Assembly (NCBI RefSeq): GCF_000195635.1
Contig: NZ_GL882611.1
Coordinates: 62,001 to 126,000, forward strand
Source: Bacteroides fluxus YIT 12057
GTDB lineage: Bacteria > Bacteroidota > Bacteroidia > Bacteroidales > Bacteroidaceae
DNA length: 64,000 nucleotides
Direction of reading: 5' to 3'
Part shown: one piece after another, positions 33,610 to 41,285 of the stretch
How the letters are laid out: the number at the start of each line of letters is the position of its first letter
How positions within the stretch are numbered: the first letter of the stretch is position 1
The notes under the pieces: model-generated
The model's database searches: none
The model's input: the letters and a program-made list of their open reading frames with translations, nothing else
Told to the model about the DNA's origin: nothing
Made by a program: the position numbers and the translations under genes

Positions 33610-36036
33610 TTATCGGGCAATGGAAATGAAGGCGCTTTTTAGCGTGCGCTTGCTGTCGCAGGCACTGACGACAACCGGTGCATTTCTTTTGCTGACGCAG
33701 ATACTTGCCAATCCGTTGGCAGCTTGTATGCGGCTTGACCCCCTGGCGGTTCCTTGATTCCGGAGCAGTGCTTTGCTGTCTGTACAGCCGAATTCTATAA
33801 AGTTACGGGCATCCAGGCAACGTACACCGTTCTTATCCACCAATTCCGCCTGTACAAGTACGGTTTCCGGATCAAGCGCGGTTTGTGTAAGGCGTATTTC
33901 TGCCGGTTTTTCCCAAGTTTGTGTCTGATAGACCTGTTGGATTTTGTCGTTGAGACGGAACTTGCCGTGATACCCGGTAGCTTCAATATCATTGTCACCC
34001 TCTTTCAGTACCACATTCCAGTGGAAGCCGGCTGCCGGAAAGTCCTGGCAGTTGCGTTTCTTCCGTCCCTGTGAAACGCCGTTGACGAACAGTTCCACTT
34101 CGGGGCAGTTGGAATAGACAAGGATTTCTTTGGTTTCCTCAGGTTTGCCCCAACGTACGGGCCAGGTATGTCCGTAGATATGCAGCATCGGTAGGTTGCT
34201 CCAATAGGACTGGAAGACGTAATAGCTTTCTTTGGGAGTGCCGTCGCGTTGTACCACCCCTTTCTGGTTGACATAAGGTATGGGATTCTGCGGGCGTAAT
34301 GGCGTGGAGAAGTCCTTGAATGTCCAGAAGGCGCTTCCTGTCAGCCAAGGCATGGTTTCCTGTTCCTTCAGGTGCCAGTCGAAGAGACGGATGATGTAGC
34401 TTTCGCTCCAGTCGCCGTTCCGATCGCCTGCTTCGATGTCGAAGGAGGAGCGGTTGGCGGTGATTTGCTCTTCCGCATGGCGTCCGGCATGGCTGTCGCC
34501 TCCCCATTCGGCATGTATAAAACGGGTAGTGCCCTTCATTCCGGCTGCCTCCATTTCATGGTAATCGCGGAAACGGCGTCCATACCAACCCGCCCAGATG
34601 GTAGGGGAGTAAACATCTACGATATCTTTGCAGAAGTCACAACGTCGGATGACGGTGGGGCGCGTCGGGTCCAGACGGTGGGAAAGGGCATTCAATTCGC
34701 TCATGAAGGTGCGTATGCTGTCCTTGTGGAAAGATTCAAAATCGCCCGGCCAGTCGTTCTCGTTGCCCATTCCCCAGAGAATGATGGAAGGGTGGTTATG
34801 ATGTTGGTTAATCATGTTGGCAAGCATGCGCCGTGCCTGTTCCCGGTATTTTTCCCCGCCGAGTCCACCGCGGCACCAGGGTATTTCTTCCCATACCAGA
34901 AGTCCCAATTCATCGCAAAGGCGGAGAATGAGATCCGATTGCTGGTAATGTCCCAGGCGGATAAAGTTAGCACCCATCGTTTTGATTTGCTGCATTTCCG
35001 TGCGCATCATTTCCTCAGTGAGTGCGGCACCTACTCCGGCATGGTCTTCATGGCGGTGTGTGCCGCGTAGCAGTAAACGCTTGCCGTTTAGGTAGAAAGG
35101 ACCTTTTTCCTCAAAGCGGAAATGGCGGAATCCGAAACGTTCGGTAGTGCGTAGCGTATCTCCATTGCCTGTGATTTCTATGATGCAGGTATAGAGGTTA
35201 GGAGAGTCCGGTGACCACAATTTCGGGCGCTTTAAGGTGAATCGGCAGGAGGAAGCTGCCGCCTGTGAAGGTGCAGGGAGTAATACCTGTTTTATTTCCT
35301 TGCCTTCGGGTGAAAGAATCCGCAGGTCCATCTTTTGAGGTGCATGCTCGGTCATTTGCAGTTCTATGGAGACCTCGCCCTGTTGGCCCTTTTCATCCGT
35401 ACTTGCGTTGATGCGGATACGTTCCGGGTGGAAGGCAGGTACATAGACTAGGTTGACATAACGGTACAAGCCACCATAGAGATTGAAGTCGGACATATCG
35501 GAGGGAATCATTTCTGTGTCACGGCTGTTGTCGCAACGGATGGCTATGGGTATCTTTCCACCGAAGCGTTCCCGGCAAACCGGGTTGGAGCGGAACTGCT
35601 CCACGGCATCTGTAATATCTGCTTTCCACTCATCGTAGCCACCGGTATGGGAAGCTATTTGGGTGGTATAGACATATACTTCCGTTTTTTGCCCCGCACC
35701 TTCGAATTCCAGATAGACACGTCCGCCTTTGTAGGGGTTGTCTATGTTGAGCGTCGTGCGGTACCAGCCGGGGCCTTGATAATAGTTCACGTCCGGATCC
35801 ACGGCATCTTCCGCATTGAAGCAATGAGGGAGAGTGACTTCCTGCCAAAGTGGTACGGTTTCGGGCTTTCCGGCTCCGGTAATGGGGCGCATCACCTCCC
35901 AAATGCTTCCCATATCTTGCCGGATAAACTCCCAATGTTCTGTAAGGCGTTGTTTACTGTCGGTAGGAATGAGTGCGTATGCTTGTAGTAACAGGCTGCT
36001 GAACAGAAAACTAAGTAAGATTCGAAGTGTTCTCAT
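33610..36036 (-). CDS. GH2 family glycosidase (beta-galactosidase/beta-glucuronidase type)
   Basis: An 808-residue exported GH2 enzyme with a signal peptide (about 1-22). The usual order is visible: jelly-roll (about 35-200), Ig-like domain, and TIM barrel with the acid/base Glu426 in LWGMGNENDW and the candidate nucleophile Glu510 in FIHAEWGGD. A C-terminal Ig-like extension follows. The nucleophile context HAEWGG differs from the usual SEYG/SEFG. Sugar and linkage are not determined; galactose or glucuronate are the common GH2 substrates. It is the third gene of a three-gene run, 20 bases after the lyase/GH88 fusion, and presumably periplasmic. Confidence 0.88.
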   Translation of the reverse strand: MRTLRILLSFLFSSLLLQAYALIPTDSKQRLTEHWEFIRQDMGSIWEVMRPITGAGKPETVPLWQEVTLPHCFNAEDAVDPDVNYYQGPGWYRTTLNIDNPYKGGRVYLEFEGAGQKTEVYVYTTQIASHTGGYDEWKADITDAVEQFRSNPVCRERFGGKIPIAIRCDNSRDTEMIPSDMSDFNLYGGLYRYVNLVYVPAFHPERIRINASTDEKGQQGEVSIELQMTEHAPQKMDLRILSPEGKEIKQVLLPAPSQAAASSCRFTLKRPKLWSPDSPNLYTCIIEITGNGDTLRTTERFGFRHFRFEEKGPFYLNGKRLLLRGTHRHEDHAGVGAALTEEMMRTEMQQIKTMGANFIRLGHYQQSDLILRLCDELGLLVWEEIPWCRGGLGGEKYREQARRMLANMINQHHNHPSIILWGMGNENDWPGDFESFHKDSIRTFMSELNALSHRLDPTRPTVIRRCDFCKDIVDVYSPTIWAGWYGRRFRDYHEMEAAGMKGTTRFIHAEWGGDSHAGRHAEEQITANRSSFDIEAGDRNGDWSESYIIRLFDWHLKEQETMPWLTGSAFWTFKDFSTPLRPQNPIPYVNQKGVVQRDGTPKESYYVFQSYWSNLPMLHIYGHTWPVRWGKPEETKEILVYSNCPEVELFVNGVSQGRKKRNCQDFPAAGFHWNVVLKEGDNDIEATGYHGKFRLNDKIQQVYQTQTWEKPAEIRLTQTALDPETVLVQAELVDKNGVRCLDARNFIEFGCTDSKALLRNQGTARGSSRIQAANGLASICVSKRNAPVVVSACDSKRTLKSAFISIAR

Positions 36037-36056
36037 AATGCTTGGTATGTAGGCTG

Positions 36057-38423
36057 CTATTTTATATTCAACGCTTCTTTACGTGCCAATGCTTCCAAGT
36101 AGAAATAGTCGGCATAGTTCAGAGGAACATCAATCTCACTTCCTCCGGGATGATGTCCCGTAGAGTGGAGCAACAGGAAGCCATAGTGCGTATCCGGTGC
36201 TGCTTGGTAGTGCTTGTGGAGGTTGCTTACGATTTTGTCGGCAACGGTCTTGTATTGTTTTCCCTTTTCCGGAGAAACATACGTGCACAGTTCATAAAGT
36301 CCGGAAGCGATAAGGGCGGCGGCAGAAGCATCGCGTGGCACGTCCGGATTGATCTTTTCGGGAGTACAGTCCTTGATGATATCCATTTTCATGTCCCAAT
36401 AGGGTACACCGTCTGCCGGCATGTTGGGCAGATTCAGGAAGAAATCGGCGATGTTCTCGCTCTGTTCCAGATAAGCGGGATCTTTTGTAAAACGGTAGCA
36501 CATGGCAAATCCATATAGTCCCCAGGCCTGTCCACGGCTCCAGAACGAATCGTCTGAATTACCTTGATGGGTACACTTCATGCGGACTTCACCTGTTTCC
36601 GGATCATAATCTACCACGTGATAAGAAGAGTAGTCCGGACGGAAATGGTTCTTCATCGTTGTATTGGCATGGTTCACGGCCACTTTCCAGTAAACGGAGT
36701 CTCCGGTAAGTTGGGTAGCGCGGAACAGCATTTCCAGGTTCATCATATTGTCGATGATGACCGGATATTTCCATTTGTCGCGGTTGTGGTCCCAGGACCG
36801 GATACTTTTCACTTTCGGACTATAGCGGGTAATCAATGTTTGGGCACTCTGTAGCACCACGTCCAGGTAGGAACGTTCGCCGGTCAACTCGTATGCTTTG
36901 CCGAAGCTGTCGTACATCATGAAGCCCAAGTCATGGGTACCTTTGTGCCATTTGGACTCTTCGATGGGCCAGGTCCATGAGATGGCAGACTGGCGCCAAT
37001 AGTCGTTGTGCGTATAGGCGTACATCTGCCACAAAGAACCGGCAAAGAATCCCGAACACCAGTCGTGGGGATGTATCATAGCCAGTGAACCGTCCTTATG
37101 GATGCTTCGGGGGATGACACGGCGCTTGGCGGCATTCTTCTCTTCCTTTTTGGCCTTGTCGGCACATTTCATGGCCAGCTCCAGCTGTCCGGCGGCAAAG
37201 GCATAGGCATGGTCTGTTTCGGTAGCTTTTACATACAGAAGATTGAAACTGTCCTGCGGTTCCAATATGCGGTGTGCATAGTAAAGTTGTAGGTAGTCTT
37301 TGCGTGCGGGGTTCAGATAAGTGGCTGTACGGTAGAGGTCCTTGCAGAGGTTTTGCTGGGAGTGTTCCCACCCGCTGATCTGCTGGTAGGGCCATTCAAC
37401 GAGGCTTTTTCCCACGTATGGAGCGAGGAAATCCATGGCTTTGTAGAAGTTTCGTCCATCGGTTGACGTGGCGTTGTCAATGTTGCTGCCCAGTTTCTTT
37501 GCCATCAGCATGATGTCAATGAAATGTGTCAAGTTGTATTGGGAATAGTGGAAAGCGAGGGTACGGCGCAATTCGTGCGGTTGGCGTCCGTCGGGTTCTA
37601 TCTGTGGGAAGATACGTCTTTCGGGGAAAGCGTCAATGACTCTTTGTGCCTGTTTTTTGTTGCCGGTGTAGAGGGAAAAAGCTATGATTTGTGCATCATA
37701 GGCTACACTGTGGTTGTTGGCGCCGGTAGCTTCTTCCTTGCCTTGTTGGCTGGTCAGCATCCAGTCCGTCAGTCGGGTAAACCACGCTTTCAGCTGTTTG
37801 CTGTCTTTGGCGGTGAAGGATTTCGACTGTTCCAGCAGAGCGACGGCATCCAGCATCTCTACGAAAGAGTAGGTGTCTATCAGTCCATAGCAACGGCCTT
37901 TATCATTGTTGTGCCCCGGTGTCACCTGTGCATATTCCAGGTTGGGATTCATCCGGGTAGCCTTGTTGAGGAACCACACGCGGATAAGTTCGGTTGCTTT
38001 CCGGGCATATTTCTCATCCCCACTGAAATACCAGGCAAGTGCCAAGGTCGTGATGCGGTTGGCGGTTACTCCAAGGCGGTTGCGGTCCAGCTTGTTTAGT
38101 TCCGGGTTCGATACACCGTCACGGTTGATGTAGGGCAGTCCGTCAGGTTTCGTGGGGTCGGGCCAATAATAGCGGGCCTGGCTCATGTAGTCGTGCTTGT
38201 CACCGCTGGCTGGTGTCTTTTCCTTCATCATGACGGAAAGGGGCTGTGTATCCAATGTCTGGTCTGCTTCCTCCTTCAGTGCCTGATAGGCGGTTGCGTA
38301 GAACGGTTCCCCGATGGATTGTTTTACGTTGGCAAGATGTGTCGTGTCCCAAATGGACTGGGCCTGCGTGCAGGGCGCCAGAAACAAGATGGCGAGTGTC
38401 CATTTTACTGCTTTCAGTTTCAT
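36057..38423 (-). CDS. Alginate-lyase-domain / GH88 unsaturated glucuronyl hydrolase fusion
   Basis: A 788-residue periplasmic enzyme with a signal peptide (about 1-22) and two catalytic-looking halves. Residues about 30-390 resemble the (alpha/alpha) alginate lyase domain found in PL5, PL38 and related uronate lyases, with YYWPDPTKPDGLPYINRDG, NNHSVAYDAQI and RTLAFHYSQYNL. Residues about 410-788 are a GH88-type unsaturated glucuronyl hydrolase. Asp498 in THDLGFMMYD and Asp558 in VIIDNMMNLE are 60 apart, close to Asp88 and Asp149 of Bacillus UGL (61 apart). A lyase makes the unsaturated uronate that GH88 removes, so one chain could do both steps. PL38 assignment is an inference. It lies between two GH2 genes with 20- and 23-base gaps. 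Confidence 0.82.
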   Translation of the reverse strand: MKLKAVKWTLAILFLAPCTQAQSIWDTTHLANVKQSIGEPFYATAYQALKEEADQTLDTQPLSVMMKEKTPASGDKHDYMSQARYYWPDPTKPDGLPYINRDGVSNPELNKLDRNRLGVTANRITTLALAWYFSGDEKYARKATELIRVWFLNKATRMNPNLEYAQVTPGHNNDKGRCYGLIDTYSFVEMLDAVALLEQSKSFTAKDSKQLKAWFTRLTDWMLTSQQGKEEATGANNHSVAYDAQIIAFSLYTGNKKQAQRVIDAFPERRIFPQIEPDGRQPHELRRTLAFHYSQYNLTHFIDIMLMAKKLGSNIDNATSTDGRNFYKAMDFLAPYVGKSLVEWPYQQISGWEHSQQNLCKDLYRTATYLNPARKDYLQLYYAHRILEPQDSFNLLYVKATETDHAYAFAAGQLELAMKCADKAKKEEKNAAKRRVIPRSIHKDGSLAMIHPHDWCSGFFAGSLWQMYAYTHNDYWRQSAISWTWPIEESKWHKGTHDLGFMMYDSFGKAYELTGERSYLDVVLQSAQTLITRYSPKVKSIRSWDHNRDKWKYPVIIDNMMNLEMLFRATQLTGDSVYWKVAVNHANTTMKNHFRPDYSSYHVVDYDPETGEVRMKCTHQGNSDDSFWSRGQAWGLYGFAMCYRFTKDPAYLEQSENIADFFLNLPNMPADGVPYWDMKMDIIKDCTPEKINPDVPRDASAAALIASGLYELCTYVSPEKGKQYKTVADKIVSNLHKHYQAAPDTHYGFLLLHSTGHHPGGSEIDVPLNYADYFYLEALARKEALNIK

Positions 38424-38446
38424 GATATTCTGCTTTTTTATATGGA

Positions 38447-41107
38447 TTAGTAAATATTACGGAGTTTGATGCCATTCAGGAAGCATTTGCCGCTGATGGC
38501 TTGGAAACGTATTTCAAGGCTGTCCGCTTCGTTGTTGACGATGTATTTCTTCCGTAGGGCATGGAAATAACCGCTTTCTTTACAGGGTGACAGGCTCTCT
38601 TCAACGGGACTTCCGTTGACGGAAATGCCAAATGCGCTCTCGTGGTTTTCTTGTGCTCCGTCACGTCCCAGCAGATAGGCTGCCGAGGAGTTCTGGCGAA
38701 AGATATCCGTGAAGAGGAGTTCTATTTCATAGACCCCTTTGGGCACGTCGAATCGGTATCCTTCAATGCCGTTTCTGAGGGTCTGGAACAGGGGGCCGTC
38801 AGCAGTGTTGTGTATTTCAGTTTTGGTGTCTTGTTCCTCACCGCCGATGTATCCCCAACTTCCGGGTGTATAAGGCTGGTCGGGAAGCCAGGTCAGTTGG
38901 CTTTCGTCGGAAGTGAAGAAGCACCGGCTTCCCACATTTATGGCCAGTTCCAGGTTTTTTAGGTTAGTTGCATTCAGTCGGGCAGGAACCGGGCGGAAAT
39001 TTACTCTCAAACCGTCTTGTACCATCGTTCCCTGATAGTTGCCTTGTGCCAGAAGAAGAGGTTCCTTGTTGCTGAATGGAACTTCGAAGGTGGCGGTGTA
39101 ATTCTTTGTTTGCTGCTTGCCTATGGACTTCCCGTCGATGAAAAGCTCTACTTCGGGAAGATTGGAATATACCTTTACCGGCAACAGGACAGGGGTATCT
39201 CCTTGCTGTACGCCACTACGGTGTGTCCAGTCACGGCTGGCAATGTGCAATACGGGAATGTCCTTACGCCAGGCCGCTTGATAGTAATAATATACATCTT
39301 TAGGAGTGCGGTCGGCATACACCAATCCTTTGTTATTGATGCGCGGCATGGACTCGTCGCGCAGGGCCGAACAGAAGTCGATGAAATTCCAGTGGGTACC
39401 GCCGCAAACGTAAGGGGTGTTCTCCAGTACCGGAAGATAGTGCTCAAGGTATTTCTGTTGGTACTCGATACTGAAATCAAACGCACGTGGGGTAAGTGAA
39501 TGCAGTCGCCTGTCCGATCCTGCACCGTATTCGCTGACAATCATCGGATGGGTGGGGTAGTCCCGGTGTTGTTGTGCCAGGTATTTCTCGAATCCAGTGA
39601 CGTCGCCTCCATACCATCCCTGGTACAGGTTCCATCCTACGATATCGGTGATGTTGCTTATGCCGGTCTCGTTATAGCTGTTGCTGCCATGGAATGCCAT
39701 GGTGCTGACGCGCGTAGAGTCTTCCTCCTTGAGTACCTTTTCCAGCCTTTTGGCAAGTGATGATGCACGCTCTATGGCGGGTTTCAACTCGGCTTCGGTT
39801 TTGTATTTCCGTTGGGTTACGAGCAAGATCTCGTTCATGTATCCCCATGCAATGATGGAGGGATGGTTATAGTGCTGGCGAATCATTTCGCGCAGGTTAC
39901 GTTCGCAATTGTCTCCATATCCGGGAGTCTCGGGCACGATGTCGATGATGGGGATTTCTTCCCAGGCCAGCATACCGAGTTTGTCGCACATCTCCAAGAG
40001 AGCATCATCTTGAGGGTAATGGGAGACACGGATAAAGTTGGCACCCATCTCTTTCATCAGTTTCATGTCACGGCGGTGCATTTCGTCGGTCAGCGCCACA
40101 CCGATGGGTTTCTGGTCTTGGTGGCGGCAGATACCGCGAAGCTTGTAGGGTTTTCCGTTGAGGAAGAATCCTTTATCGGCATCGAAGTGGAACCACCGGA
40201 AGCCGGTGTGATGGTTGCTCTGGTCCAGGACCACTTTAGTCTTGCGGTCACGCAAGGTGGTTTCTATCCGGTAGAGGGCAGGTGTTTCGGGAGTCCATAA
40301 CCGGGGATACAGGATGGGCGATGCTGCATTTTGGAAAGCGTAGGTCTCTCCGGGTTTCAGTTGTATGGACTTCTTTAGTGTCTGCAACAGGGTACCGTCC
40401 GGTTGGTAGATGGAATGGATGAGTTCCAGGTTTGCCTTTTCGCGGGCGTCATTCTTAATCTCACCGCGGATGGAGAGGGTGGCTTTCTCCTCAGACACTT
40501 GGGGGGTGCTGATGAAGATACCGTCCGAACCGTGGTTGGTTAAGTTAAAATGTTGGTCGGGTACGGCAGTGAGCCACATATCCCGGTAGATACCACCGAA
40601 AAAAGTGAAATCTCCGGAGATGGGAGGAATGTCCATTCGGGCGTTATCCACGCGGATAGCCAGGACGTTGGGTGAACGGAAAGAGAGGAAGGGAGTGATA
40701 TTGAACGTGCAGGCGGTGTATCCTCCCGCGTGTTCGCCTATGTTTTTGCCGTTGATGAAAAGGGTGGCTGCCTTGCTGGCTGCATCCAGTTTCAGAAAGA
40801 CCTGTTTGCCTTCCCAATCTTTGGGGAGGGTGATGCGGCGGCGGTACCAACCAGTTCCGCGATAATAGTCCTTTTCCGTATAGGCGTCGGTATTCCAGGT
40901 ATGCGGCAGGTGGATGTCTGCCCATTGGCTGTCGTTGAAAGCGCTGTCCGCAGCGGAAGTGCATTCGCCTTTCAGGAATTTCCAGCTGTCGTTGATGGTT
41001 TGGGTTTCATGTTGTGCGTGTGCAGGTGATAGAATAAATAAGGATAAAGCTGTTGCAGCCATCCAATGGCTGATTTTTTGTCGGGATGTGTTTTTGTCTT
41101 TTTTCAT
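38447..41107 (-). CDS. GH2 family glycosidase with C-terminal malectin-like domain
   Basis: An 886-residue exported GH2 enzyme. Signal peptide about 1-31. Jelly-roll and Ig-like domains precede the TIM barrel, with acid/base Glu426 in AWGYMNEILL and nucleophile Glu526 in VSEYGAGSD. After the C-terminal Ig-like region, about residues 730-886 look like a malectin-like carbohydrate-binding module (PKGVYEIELLFTDIF region). It is the first gene of the GH2-lyase/GH88-GH2 run and has a promoter box and an inverted repeat upstream. Beta-glucuronidase or beta-galactosidase activity is likely but not settled. Confidence 0.9.
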   Translation of the reverse strand: MKKDKNTSRQKISHWMAATALSLFILSPAHAQHETQTINDSWKFLKGECTSAADSAFNDSQWADIHLPHTWNTDAYTEKDYYRGTGWYRRRITLPKDWEGKQVFLKLDAASKAATLFINGKNIGEHAGGYTACTFNITPFLSFRSPNVLAIRVDNARMDIPPISGDFTFFGGIYRDMWLTAVPDQHFNLTNHGSDGIFISTPQVSEEKATLSIRGEIKNDAREKANLELIHSIYQPDGTLLQTLKKSIQLKPGETYAFQNAASPILYPRLWTPETPALYRIETTLRDRKTKVVLDQSNHHTGFRWFHFDADKGFFLNGKPYKLRGICRHQDQKPIGVALTDEMHRRDMKLMKEMGANFIRVSHYPQDDALLEMCDKLGMLAWEEIPIIDIVPETPGYGDNCERNLREMIRQHYNHPSIIAWGYMNEILLVTQRKYKTEAELKPAIERASSLAKRLEKVLKEEDSTRVSTMAFHGSNSYNETGISNITDIVGWNLYQGWYGGDVTGFEKYLAQQHRDYPTHPMIVSEYGAGSDRRLHSLTPRAFDFSIEYQQKYLEHYLPVLENTPYVCGGTHWNFIDFCSALRDESMPRINNKGLVYADRTPKDVYYYYQAAWRKDIPVLHIASRDWTHRSGVQQGDTPVLLPVKVYSNLPEVELFIDGKSIGKQQTKNYTATFEVPFSNKEPLLLAQGNYQGTMVQDGLRVNFRPVPARLNATNLKNLELAINVGSRCFFTSDESQLTWLPDQPYTPGSWGYIGGEEQDTKTEIHNTADGPLFQTLRNGIEGYRFDVPKGVYEIELLFTDIFRQNSSAAYLLGRDGAQENHESAFGISVNGSPVEESLSPCKESGYFHALRKKYIVNNEADSLEIRFQAISGKCFLNGIKLRNIY

Positions 41108-41135
41108 GGTAATATGTTATAAATGAAATCACTGC

Positions 41136-41143
41136 CAAATCTA
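41136..41143 (-). promoter_or_regulatory. Predicted -7 box of the GH2-lyase-GH2 run
   Basis: Minus-strand TAGATTTG matches TAnnTTTG, 28 bases before the GH2 start. It would let the enzyme genes be transcribed apart from susCD. Confidence 0.45.
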
Positions 41144-41147
41144 CTAA

Positions 41148-41192
41148 AAAGAGGCGGATATCGAAAAAAAACAAGGAATTATCCGCCTCTTT
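41148..41192 (-). terminator. Hairpin between the two PUL gene runs
   Basis: Perfect 13-base arms (AAAGAGGCGGATA at 41148-41160, TATCCGCCTCTTT at 41180-41192) with a 19-base loop. On the minus strand a T-run extends past the 3' arm, so it can terminate the upstream susC-to-beta-helix transcript. It also lies directly upstream of the next promoter box and could be an operator or attenuator. Confidence 0.65.
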
Positions 41193-41285
41193 AGCTGAAC
41201 CTGAACTTACAATCTTGTTCGATTTGAAAAATAAACCTATAAAAACTTACTTTATTCTTATTGATAACTTTTGTATGAAGCCTTT

